64,000 nt of DNA from Candidatus Pantoea varia (GTDB taxonomy: Bacteria; Pseudomonadota; Gammaproteobacteria; Enterobacterales; Enterobacteriaceae): positions 496,001-560,000 of the forward strand of contig NZ_FOVG01000001.1 in NCBI RefSeq assembly GCF_900115075.1, in the 5' to 3' direction. Positions 1 to 6,803 of the stretch are shown here, piece by piece. Under the pieces are notes generated by a model. The model was not told the DNA's origin and ran no database searches. It saw nothing but the letters and a program-made list of their open reading frames with translations. Position 1 is the stretch's first letter. Each line of letters begins with the position of its first letter. Made by a program: the position numbers and the translations under genes.

Positions 1-836
1 TTGGTGGCCAGGTGCTGGACACGGTGGATATCGAAAACTATATCTCCGTCCCAAAAACCGAAGGAGCAAAACTGGCGGGTTCACTGCGCGCACACGTTGA
101 TGATTACAACGTGGATGTCATTGAAAGCCAGAGTGCCATCAAACTGATCCCGGCGGCGAAAGAGGGCGGACTGCACGCCATCGAAACCGCCTCCGGCGCA
201 GTGCTGAAATCACGCAGTATCATCCTGGCCACTGGCGCACGCTGGCGCAACATGGGTGTACCGGGTGAAGAAGAGTATCGCACCAAAGGCGTCACCTACT
301 GCCCGCACTGTGATGGCCCGCTGTTTAAAGGCAAGCGCACGGCAGTGATCGGCGGCGGTAACTCCGGCGTTGAAGCGGCCATTGACCTGGCCGGTATCGT
401 TGAACACGTTACGCTGCTGGAATTTGCCGGTGAGATGCGTGCCGACCAGGTGCTGCAGGATAAACTGCGCAGCCTGAAGAACGTTGATGTGATCCTGAAT
501 GCGCAGACCACCGAAGTGAAAGGCGACGGCACCAAAGTGACCGGCCTGCACTATATCGACCGTACTACGCAGACCACCCATGAGCTGCCGCTTTCCGGTA
601 TCTTCGTTCAGATCGGTCTGCTGCCAAACACCCCATGGCTGGAAGGCGCAGTTGAGCGCAACAAAATGGGTGAGATCATCATTGATGGTAAATGCGAAAC
701 CAGCCTGAAAGGCGTGTTCGCAGCGGGCGACTGCACCACCGTGCCGTACAAACAGATCATCATCGCCAGCGGTGAAGGGGCAAAAGCCTCACTGAGTGCT
801 TTTGACTATCTGATTCGTACTAAATCGGCTGAATAA
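1..836 (+). CDS. ahpF: Alkyl hydroperoxide reductase subunit F, C-terminal part
   Basis: AhpF is the NADH-dependent flavoprotein disulfide reductase that recycles the peroxiredoxin AhpC in the cytoplasm. The frame is open from base 3, so the gene starts upstream and only about the last 277 of some 520 residues are present. The visible part carries the redox-active CPHC motif of the thioredoxin-reductase-like domain, a GGGNSG nucleotide-binding loop just after it, and a C-terminal AAGDCT FAD-binding motif. The GTG at position 12 is internal and not the start. The missing N-terminal part should hold the tandem thioredoxin-fold domain. AhpF normally follows ahpC. A strong terminator lies directly downstream. 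The identification is secure. Confidence 0.97.
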   Translation, partial: GGQVLDTVDIENYISVPKTEGAKLAGSLRAHVDDYNVDVIESQSAIKLIPAAKEGGLHAIETASGAVLKSRSIILATGARWRNMGVPGEEEYRTKGVTYCPHCDGPLFKGKRTAVIGGGNSGVEAAIDLAGIVEHVTLLEFAGEMRADQVLQDKLRSLKNVDVILNAQTTEVKGDGTKVTGLHYIDRTTQTTHELPLSGIFVQIGLLPNTPWLEGAVERNKMGEIIIDGKCETSLKGVFAAGDCTTVPYKQIIIASGEGAKASLSAFDYLIRTKSAE

Positions 837-856
837 CATTGAGTTAGCCGGACAAT

Positions 857-890
857 AGCCCTTCAGCATTCGTGCTGAGGGGCTTTTTTT
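857..890 (+). terminator. Rho-independent terminator of ahpF
   Basis: A 12-bp stem (857-868 with 873-884, one wobble pair) closed by a TTCG tetraloop is followed by a run of seven T. It starts about 20 bases after the ahpF stop codon. Confidence 0.93.
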
Positions 891-899
891 ATCAGCCTG

Positions 900-1859
900 T
901 TAATAGCCTGCCAGCGTCATCAGCATCATCCAGACGGGTGTCGTGATCGCCGCAAACACTGTAGAAAAGAGCATACTTGCCGCCGCCGGGCCGGTAATGA
1001 CATTAAACTTCTGCGACATCAGATAGACGTTAACCCCGACCGCCATCGACCCCAGCAGCACCACCACTTTACTCTCCAGCGGCGGCAGACCGGTCAGCCA
1101 CGCGATAGCCCATACCGTCATCGGTTGCAGCACCAGCTTCAGCAGACAAATGGTATAGCTCTCTTTTAAGCCATCCCGAACCCGATAGTGCGCCAGGCTC
1201 ATGCCCAGTGTGACCAGCGACAGAGGCGCGGCCAGCGAGGCCAGCATCTTTAACGGTTCCGCGGCCAGCACCGGCAGCGGACGTTGCAGAAAACTCCAGG
1301 CCGTGCCGCTGAGAATGCCGATGATCAGCGGATTCTTCAGCACGCCGATCAATGTGCGCCAGAGACCTTCCAGCGAGAAGTTGCCCTGCTTTGCCCACTC
1401 GACCGAAACGGTCAGTAAGGTCCAGAGGATCAGGCTGTTAAACACCAGCACCAGCGCCACCGGGGGCAGGGCTTCTGGCCCAAGCAGTACCGTCGCCACC
1501 GGGATCCCCAGCATCACGTTGTTGGAAAAGATGCCGCCCAGCGCAAAGACTGAAGCCGCCACGCCATCCAGATTAAACAGCCTTGTTGCCAGCAACCGTC
1601 CCACGATAAACACCAGCAGGCAACTGCCGAAGAAGGCCAGCAACAGGCGCGCATCCACCGGTGGGCTTTGCGAGAAGGTGCTCATCACCCGAAACAGCAT
1701 GCAGGGCAGGGCGACGTTAAACACAAAGCGGTTCATCCCTTCGCTGATGCTGGCAGGCCATTTTCCGAGGCGCGTCAGGCAGTACCCTAGCAGAATCAGG
1801 ATAAACAGCGGGGCTGACAGGTAAATTTGATGGCTTAAGCTTTCAAACAGCAGTGACAT
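900..1859 (-). CDS. AEC-family (auxin efflux carrier type) transporter
   Basis: A 319-residue integral inner-membrane protein of the AEC/malonate-carrier family (YfdV/MdcF-like). It is hydrophobic throughout with about ten predicted membrane segments: one bundle in residues 15-150, a polar stretch around 155-165, and a second bundle to the C-terminus. The N-terminal part has the NxxVFNVALPCMLF-type helix typical of the family. The substrate cannot be read from sequence; family members move small carboxylates. It converges on ahpF and is probably monocistronic. No good Shine-Dalgarno is visible before the ATG at 1859, yet no better in-frame start exists nearby. The family call is firm; the substrate is unknown. 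Confidence 0.85.
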   Translation of the reverse strand: MSLLFESLSHQIYLSAPLFILILLGYCLTRLGKWPASISEGMNRFVFNVALPCMLFRVMSTFSQSPPVDARLLLAFFGSCLLVFIVGRLLATRLFNLDGVAASVFALGGIFSNNVMLGIPVATVLLGPEALPPVALVLVFNSLILWTLLTVSVEWAKQGNFSLEGLWRTLIGVLKNPLIIGILSGTAWSFLQRPLPVLAAEPLKMLASLAAPLSLVTLGMSLAHYRVRDGLKESYTICLLKLVLQPMTVWAIAWLTGLPPLESKVVVLLGSMAVGVNVYLMSQKFNVITGPAAASMLFSTVFAAITTPVWMMLMTLAGY

Positions 1860-1956
1860 AGAGAGAGTCTGGTCAGACGATGATTAGTTACCAGACTAAC
1901 AAATTGCTAACTAACTGTTAACTGTAACGGTGTCTGGAATAAGCGGTGGCGGGGCG

Positions 1957-2157
1957 CTAACCCAGCCAGCGGCGCGCCTGCTGATCGCTGATGTCGCGAT
2001 AATAGACCCGGTGAATCATTTCGCCACAGCCTTTGCAGCGGGCGGAAATATAGGTGGAGAGGTACTGTCTGCCATTGGGTGCGATGGCACCCTGACGTTC
2101 AATCATAATGTCCTGCCATCGATGGCGGTGTGGAATAAGCGCTAAAAATCGCATCAT
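1957..2157 (-). CDS. Small conserved-type hypothetical protein with CxxC
   Basis: A 66-residue basic protein. It begins with a His/Arg-rich stretch (PHRHRW) and contains one CKGCG motif near residue 43, which could bind a metal. There is no signal peptide or membrane segment. Two ATG codons lie in tandem at 2157 and 2154, with GGGA five bases upstream of the first, so initiation there is plausible. An overlapping plus-strand frame (1930-2145) is Ala/Gly-rich and lacks a ribosome site, so the minus-strand reading is preferred. It resembles short uncharacterised enterobacterial proteins, but I cannot assign a function. Confidence 0.6.
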   Translation of the reverse strand: MMRFLALIPHRHRWQDIMIERQGAIAPNGRQYLSTYISARCKGCGEMIHRVYYRDISDQQARRWLG

Positions 2158-2463
2158 ACATCCCGGATAGTATGAAGTTCCGCTTCAGGAGTTTTCTAAC
2201 TCCATGAAATAAAGTGTTTTTTACGATGATGCTGCAAGCAGGTTAATTATTATGGGGTAACCAGAGTAACGGCGGGAAATATTACCCATCCGGGTAATAA
2301 GCGGAGCTACCTAGAAAGAGGTATCTCGTTAACCCGCAGCATTAAGCCTTTTTTTGCACCCTCAGGCGTTGATCGGGATCATGTGAATTGTTCCAGTTTT
2401 GATTATTTTTCGGGCGGGCGTCGCTTACTTTCGCCGCATGGCGTCCTTATGTTGCAAACACTG
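2158..2463. other. Non-coding stretch with tandem hairpins
   Basis: No convincing gene is seen. A perfect 7-bp palindromic hairpin (ATTACCC, loop ATCC, GGGTAAT) lies at 2281-2298. A second imperfect stem (GAGCTACCT with AGGTATCTC) spans about 2304-2327. A T7 run follows at about 2348. This could be the end of an untranslated RNA or a terminator remnant. No transcript can be assigned. Confidence 0.4.
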
Positions 2464-2540
2464 ACATGACTCAGGGTGCCGCTTTCTACACGGAAAGGAG
2501 TGAGAAATAGCCGTATTACCTGAACGGGATAAACGATGTA
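2464..2540 (+). promoter_or_regulatory. Degenerate TPP riboswitch (orphan THI element)
   Basis: The stretch matches the intact TPP aptamer at 4256-4331 closely. Shared blocks are ACATGACTC, GGGTGCC, TGAGAAATA and CCGTATTACCTGA, ending in GGATAA. The variable P3 arm differs in sequence but can still pair (CTTTC with GAAAG). Conserved positions are damaged: one G of GGGGTGC is A, the C of CTGAGA is G, and the CTGG/CCAG arm is lost. No thi gene follows; downstream DNA is non-coding. It is most simply a decayed duplicate or the remains of a lost thiamine locus. Ligand binding is doubtful. Confidence 0.8.
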
Positions 2541-3124
2541 CTGGCCCCCCGACAGAGTAAGAGGCACTGGAGGCGCTTGCGGGTCTCTGGGATAACAGGT
2601 ATGCGCCGTTCAGCAAAAGCGGGTGTGCGCTCTGGGAAAGTTTTTATACGCTCTTCGGCTATCATCGGTGTCTGATTTATTCGTCTATGGATAGATGATA
2701 AAACAAAAAAATCAGATAAATAATTCATACATCAATAAATATTATAATTTTCCAGATGGTGTTAATTATCGATAAAGGTTTTGATGTGTTTAGATCTCAA
2801 CCTATAATATGTCATATTATAATCAGATTGCGCACTGTAAAGTGGCAGAGCCTTGTGCGAACGGTATCTATCCATCGGCTGGGAGGTATTATAATCAGAG
2901 ACTGGAGTCTGGATAATCAAAGTATCGTGCCAACAGGATTGTGAGGGTTTCGTTATGAAACATGGTATATCAATCTGTATAAAAAAGGCTTAATTCGAAG
3001 TGTCTTCCGTTTTACAGACGGATCTCTTTTATGTTGGAGTATATTTAAAAGTAGTATGAGTCATCGAAAAATTTATCATGATTATGCAGTGGCAGTACCT
3101 ATGAAAATCAACGAAATAACATAC
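2541..3124. other. AT-rich non-coding region in accessory pocket
   Basis: Base composition falls well below that of the flanking genes, especially from 2680. Short frames exist (for example 62 codons at 2756-2944), but none has a convincing ribosome site or recognisable protein. No immunity-like membrane protein for the neighbouring microcin-like gene is evident. The composition suggests acquired or decaying DNA. Confidence 0.5.
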
Positions 3125-3149
3125 AAAAAAGGGGCCTGTTACAAGCCCC
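3125..3149 (-). terminator. Rho-independent terminator of the microcin-like gene
   Basis: Read on the minus strand, an 8-bp stem (GGGGCTTG with CAGGCCCC, one wobble pair) has a TAA loop and a T6 tail (complement of 3125-3130). It lies about 30 bases past the stop codon of the 89-codon gene, supporting a short monocistronic transcript. Confidence 0.88.
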
Positions 3150-3180
3150 CATCCGTGCATAAAAGGTTAAAATTAACCCG

Positions 3181-3450
3181 TTAACCCACGTTCGCTAAAA
3201 TGTTGTTAAAGAAATTTTCGGACTGCTCTGAAGTATGTGTTGCACCATAAAGAGCACCGCCTACTCCACCAACAAGCAGACCCAGAGCTACGCCTACAGC
3301 CTGTCCGATACCAAAGTTAAGAATACTTAATCCACCCCATTTACCAGCGCTAAGAGCATAGCTCGTTGCACCAATGACAGCTCCATCAAAGGCGGTTGCG
3401 AGACTGGCACCGCTTACATGTTGAATTTCATACGTTGTTATTTCTCTCAT
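3181..3450 (-). CDS. Microcin-like (class II) bacteriocin precursor
   Basis: An 89-residue precursor. The N-terminus MREITTYEIQHVSGA fits the double-glycine-type leader of class II microcins (such as the MREI/MRxL...SGG/SGA leaders of microcins V, H47 and M), with predicted cleavage after Gly14-Ala15. The roughly 74-residue core is Gly/Ala-rich and hydrophobic, with repeated small-xxx-small spacing around residues 45-70, then a polar tail. It has no cysteine, so no disulfide. AAGGAA lies seven bases before the ATG, and a terminator closes the transcript. No C39-peptidase ABC exporter or immunity gene is in the window; export would have to be supplied elsewhere. Alternatives are an orphan or silenced toxin, or a peptide with another secreted role. 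Activity is unproven. Confidence 0.7.
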   Translation of the reverse strand: MREITTYEIQHVSGASLATAFDGAVIGATSYALSAGKWGGLSILNFGIGQAVGVALGLLVGGVGGALYGATHTSEQSENFFNNILANVG

Positions 3451-3757
3451 ATTAATTTCCTTATTAAATTATAATGTATAAAATAAACTGCATGCCAATA
3501 TTAGCACCTGCGATAAAAGTGAGGATATAGTATAAATACTAAAAATGAGATCTTGTATTCGATAAATAACTCAGCACACAAAAGAGGGGCGGAAATTCTC
3601 TCAGAGTGAAATCGTTAATAGTGCGAGATTATTTGTAAGCATTAAGGTGGGGAAGTTTCCAGTTCCCCAATAATCTAGTGTAAAAAGTCCTGTAATACAT
3701 GCCATTCACTTTTAAAGATCGTCCGACAGACTGAATAAATAATTTAAGGAGATCACC
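3451..3757. other. AT-rich intergenic region upstream of microcin-like gene
   Basis: This stretch is AT-rich and without a supportable gene. It should contain the minus-strand promoter of the microcin-like gene; several TATAAT-like hexamers occur between 3465 and 3535, too many to choose one. A GGGGAA/TTCCCC hairpin sits at about 3650-3669, near the start of the IS remnant, and might derive from its end. Confidence 0.4.
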
Positions 3758-4188
3758 ATGCCAACAGCCCGATTTACCGGGTACCAGATTATTATTTTTC
3801 TGAACTCCCTATAAACAGTCCGAACTGTTAAGGATGTCTGCCACGAGGCCGCTATTTCTGACGCCAGACACTGTAACTGAAACGCTAAATATGGCGGAAT
3901 GGAAGCGGCTGAAATTAAAAAAATCAAAGATATTAACGTGAGCGCGTCAGCTATCTGACCGCGCAATCTATGATGAGAATACGTCAGACATGCAGAACGA
4001 TGTTTCGTTATCAACCAGATACGCGACGTGATGAAACGGTGATCCAGCTTCTGACTGAGACTGCTGAACGCTATCCCCGTTCGGCCTTTGGTATGTCCTT
4101 CACTTGTCTGAGGGATATCCCCTGGGATACGTGCATTTTTGCAACGGTAAAGTCAATTTTAAAGGGGGTTGTGTCCTGGACTTCTCGC
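3758..4188 (+). mobile_element. Decayed IS3-family transposase (IS407/ISEhe3-type remnant)
   Basis: The ATG at 3758 has AAGGAG seven bases upstream and reads as a broken orfA. It begins like the family (ARFT...QII), is hit by a TAA at 3812 and a TGA at 3878, and between and after these gives TVRTVKDVC and AKYGGME...EIKKIKD, the orfA helix-turn-helix hallmarks. The rest of orfA is missing. From 3943 another frame gives VSYLTAQ, then YQPDTRRDE and LTETAERYPR, hallmarks of the orfB N-terminus. Similarity fades near 4188 after frameshifts. The DDE catalytic part is absent, so the element is dead. Its terminal repeats were not located. Confidence 0.82.
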
Positions 4189-4205
4189 TGGCATGCTCCT
4201 GATCT

Positions 4206-4239
4206 GGGATTAATGAGGAGCATTAATTCCTGATTTTTT
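4206..4239 (+). terminator. Intrinsic terminator just upstream of the thi riboswitch
   Basis: A 10-bp stem (4206-4215 with 4221-4230; ATTAATG/CATTAAT core, one G-T pair) has the loop AGGAG and a T6 run at 4234-4239. It would stop plus-strand transcripts from the IS remnant before they enter the thiM leader. Confidence 0.8.
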
Positions 4240-4255
4240 GATTTTGCTTTACATG

Positions 4256-4331
4256 ACTCGGGGTGCCCTTCTTTGTGAAGGCTGAGAAATACCCGTATTA
4301 CCTGATCTGGATAATGCCAGCGTAGGGAAGT
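4256..4331 (+). promoter_or_regulatory. TPP riboswitch of thiMD
   Basis: A full THI-box aptamer: CTCGGGGTGCCC, a short P3 hairpin (CTTC...GAAG), GCTGAGAAATACCCGTA, ACCTGATCTGGATAATGCCA and GCGTAGGGAAG. It ends about 49 bases before the thiM start codon. By analogy with E. coli thiM, thiamine pyrophosphate binding should lower translation and transcription of thiMD. The expression platform between 4332 and 4379 was not resolved. Confidence 0.95.
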
Positions 4332-4379
4332 CTGATGCCTGACCGCATTCGCCTTCTTGTTCGCCGGTTGGGAGCTACG

Positions 4380-5168
4380 ATGACACATCAATCTCAACAC
4401 CTTTCTGCCGCGCACTTCGCGCCCATTCTGCACACTTTCCGACGCCAGTCACCGCTGGTGCACTGTATGACCAATGACGTGGTTCAGAACTTCACCGCCA
4501 ACGTGTTGCTGGCACTCCATGCCTCACCGGCGATGGTGATTGATGCTGAGGAAGCCGCCCAGTTCAGTAGCCTGGCCGATGCGTTATTGATTAACGTGGG
4601 CACCTTAACCCGCGAGCGTCAGCAGGCGATGCAGGCTGCCGTTACTGCCGCCAGAGAGGCGGGCACCCCCTGGACACTCGATCCGGTCGCTGTCGGCGCA
4701 CTGACGCTGCGCAGTGACTTCTGCCAGCAATTATTAAGCCAGCAACCGGCGGTGATCCGTGGGAATGCGTCAGAGATTCTGGCCCTGGCGCAGCAGGCCA
4801 GCGGCGGGCGCGGTGTCGATACGCTGCATCAGGCGGATGCGGCACTCGATGCGGCACAGCAACTCGCTGAGAGCTGGGACACGCTGGTGATCGTCTCTGG
4901 AGACGTGGACTACGCCACGGATGGTCAGCGAATCCTCGCTATAAGCGGTGGAAGTCCATTAATGACGCGGGTGGTCGGGACCGGCTGCGCGCTCTCGGCT
5001 GTGGTGGCGGGTTTCAGCAGTCTGCCAGGGGATCAGTTATTGAACGTCGCTACGGCCTGCCAGGTCATGGCCCTGGCAGGGGAAAAGGCAGCGGCGCAGG
5101 CCACCGGGCCGGGCAGCTTTACCACCGCCTTTATTGATTCACTCTGGACGCTGGAGGGGAAATCATGA
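4380..5168 (+). CDS. thiM: Hydroxyethylthiazole kinase
   Basis: ThiM phosphorylates 4-methyl-5-(2-hydroxyethyl)thiazole with ATP, a thiamine salvage step. The protein is 262 residues, the normal family size. It carries [18 protein letters not shown] near the N-terminus, [15 protein letters not shown], and the GTGCALSAV anion-hole motif with catalytic Cys near residue 203. An upstream in-frame ATG at 4335 was rejected because it lies right behind the aptamer and lacks a ribosome site. The ATG at 4380 has GGGAG five bases upstream. The gene is controlled by the TPP riboswitch and overlaps thiD by four bases (ATGA), indicating translational coupling. Confidence 0.96.
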   Translation: MTHQSQHLSAAHFAPILHTFRRQSPLVHCMTNDVVQNFTANVLLALHASPAMVIDAEEAAQFSSLADALLINVGTLTRERQQAMQAAVTAAREAGTPWTLDPVAVGALTLRSDFCQQLLSQQPAVIRGNASEILALAQQASGGRGVDTLHQADAALDAAQQLAESWDTLVIVSGDVDYATDGQRILAISGGSPLMTRVVGTGCALSAVVAGFSSLPGDQLLNVATACQVMALAGEKAAAQATGPGSFTTAFIDSLWTLEGKS

Positions 5169-5965
5169 AGCGCATTAACGCCCTGACGATTGCCGGTACC
5201 GATCCCAGCGGCGGCGCAGGCATTCAGGCCGATCTGAAAACCTTTTCTGCTCTGGGAGCCTATGGCACCAGCGTTATTACCGCGCTGGTGGCACAAAATA
5301 CACAGGGCGTGCAGTCGGTTTATCGCATTGAACCGAACTTTGTTGCCGCCCAGCTCGATTCGGTGCTGGACGACGTGCGCATCGACAGCGCAAAAATTGG
5401 CATGCTGTCCGAAACGGCCATCGTGGAGCAGGTTGCGGCCCGGCTGAGGCGTGCTGAGATCCCCTTTGTGGTGCTGGATACGGTCATGGTCGCGAAAAGT
5501 GGCGATGCGCTGCTCTCGCCAGACGCCGTGGCCAGCGTACGGGAGCTGTTGTTGCCGCAGGTTTCGCTGATTACCCCTAATCTGCCGGAAGCGGCGGCAT
5601 TGCTGAATTGCGGCATTGCCACCGATGAGGCGGAGATGCGCGAGCAGGGACGGGCCTTGCTGGCACTGGGCTGTCAGGCTGTGCTGATGAAAGGCGGGCA
5701 TCTTACGGCGGAGGAAAGTCCGGACTGGCTGATCACGCACTCAGCAGAGCAGCGGTTCAGCACACCACGTGTGAATACCCGTCATACGCATGGCACCGGC
5801 TGCACGTTGTCGGCCGCCTTAGCCGCGTTGCGGCCGCGCCATGCTGACTGGGCAGAGACGATTGGGGAAGCCAAAAGCTGGTTACAGCAGGCGCTGCTGC
5901 AGGCGGATTCGCTGGAGGTCGGGAAGGGTATCGGGCCAGTTCACCATTTTCATCAATGGTGGTAA
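5165..5965 (+). CDS. thiD: Hydroxymethylpyrimidine/phosphomethylpyrimidine kinase
   Basis: ThiD phosphorylates 4-amino-5-hydroxymethyl-2-methylpyrimidine twice, giving the pyrimidine diphosphate for thiamine phosphate synthase. The protein is 266 residues, a normal length for this ribokinase-fold family. Motifs seen are [18 protein letters not shown] at the N-terminus (substrate and glycine-rich loop), ITPNLPEA in the middle, LMKGGH, and the C-terminal [10 protein letters not shown] anion hole with its catalytic Cys. The ATG overlaps the thiM stop, so both salvage kinases share one riboswitch-controlled transcript. Confidence 0.97.
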   Translation: MKRINALTIAGTDPSGGAGIQADLKTFSALGAYGTSVITALVAQNTQGVQSVYRIEPNFVAAQLDSVLDDVRIDSAKIGMLSETAIVEQVAARLRRAEIPFVVLDTVMVAKSGDALLSPDAVASVRELLLPQVSLITPNLPEAAALLNCGIATDEAEMREQGRALLALGCQAVLMKGGHLTAEESPDWLITHSAEQRFSTPRVNTRHTHGTGCTLSAALAALRPRHADWAETIGEAKSWLQQALLQADSLEVGKGIGPVHHFHQWW

Positions 5966-5973
5966 CGACAAAG

Positions 5974-6007
5974 GCCCGCATCGGCCTGGTAATCAGGCGG
6001 TGCGGGC
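5974..6007. terminator. Hairpin between convergent thiD and rspR
   Basis: A long stem (GCCCGCA with TGCGGGC, inner GCCTG with CAGGC, loop GTAAT) lies between the two convergent stop codons. Neither side has a true T run; the minus side has CCTTTGT. It may act as a weak bidirectional terminator or a 3'-end stabiliser. Confidence 0.5.
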
Positions 6008-6016
6008 GATGAGTGA

Positions 6017-6703
6017 TTAGGGTGCTTCAAACCAGGCGCTGTTACGCTCGGCAATGGGGGTGATTGAGAAGATCATCTCCTGCAGGTGACGACGCATCGC
6101 CGCTTCGGCGGCATCAGCATCGTGATGTTTCAGCGCGGCAAAAATCTCTTCATGCTGGTCAATCAGCTTTTCCGGCGGAGAGACTTCACTTAGCGTCAGG
6201 AACCGCACCCGATCCATGGCGGCTTTGATGTTCTCCACCGTCTCCCAGGCCAGCTTGCAGTCAATGCTTTCAGCGATCAGGCGATGAAACTCATCGTCGA
6301 GAGTCAGAAAGCCCTGGCTGTCATGCCGCTCAGCCGCCATGCGCTGCAGTTGCAGATTATGTTCCAGCGCCATCAGGGCCGGATCGGTAATTTCCATCGC
6401 CGCGCGACGAACCACCGACACTTCCACCGCTTCACGGATAAAGCGGCCATCCGCCACCCGCTTAGCGGAGATTTTTCGCACGAAAGTGCCGCGCTGTGGC
6501 AATACCTGTACCAGTCCGGCTTCGGCCAGCTTGATGAACGCTTCGCGCACGGGCTGGCGTGAGACGTTGAAGCGCGCGGACACCTCTTTTTCAGAGAGCA
6601 GCGAGCCCGGCTGAATTGCGCAGGTGACGATATCTTTGCGCAGATAACGGTAAATCTGCTGATTCACCGGTTCGCTGGTAGTAATGGTATAGGCGATCGA
6701 CAT
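6017..6703 (-). CDS. rspR: GntR/FadR-family regulator, RspR-like
   Basis: A 228-residue transcription factor with an N-terminal winged helix (about residues 10-75, containing SEKEVSARFNVSRQPVREA) and a C-terminal FCD ligand-binding domain (about 80-215). FCD metal-ligand residues are visible in DDEFHRLI, DQHEEIF and MRRHLQEM. Sequence and neighbourhood match E. coli RspR (YdfH), which controls rspAB. It is the last gene of a five-gene minus-strand set. A 100-base gap containing two hairpins separates it from ydfI, so it may have its own promoter. The inducer is inferred to be a hexonate or hexuronate derivative. Confidence 0.88.
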   Translation of the reverse strand: MSIAYTITTSEPVNQQIYRYLRKDIVTCAIQPGSLLSEKEVSARFNVSRQPVREAFIKLAEAGLVQVLPQRGTFVRKISAKRVADGRFIREAVEVSVVRRAAMEITDPALMALEHNLQLQRMAAERHDSQGFLTLDDEFHRLIAESIDCKLAWETVENIKAAMDRVRFLTLSEVSPPEKLIDQHEEIFAALKHHDADAAEAAMRRHLQEMIFSITPIAERNSAWFEAP

Positions 6704-6803
6704 GCAGCAATATCCATATTACGGCTGGCAGAGGCCAGCACGATGGGAAAGTGTCAGTCTAATCAGGGCGCTGCGTCTGCGCCAGCGCTTTGTTACAGCG
6801 CCT

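Noticed and set aside
1930..2145. Plus-strand 71-codon frame opposite the small CxxC protein
   Set aside because: No ribosome site and a low-complexity Ala/Gly composition; the minus-strand frame has GGGA before tandem ATGs and a protein-like sequence.
2756..2944. 62-codon frame considered as an immunity protein for the microcin-like gene
   Set aside because: No good ribosome site, no clear paired membrane helices, and opposite strand to the microcin-like gene; most likely chance in AT-rich DNA.
3712..4014. 100-codon minus-strand frame with hydrophobic stretches
   Set aside because: It lies antisense to the readable remains of the IS3-family orfA and has no ribosome site.
4335..4379. Upstream ATG start for thiM
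   Set aside because: It begins four bases after the aptamer end with no ribosome site; ATG 4380 has GGGAG and matches the family N-terminus.
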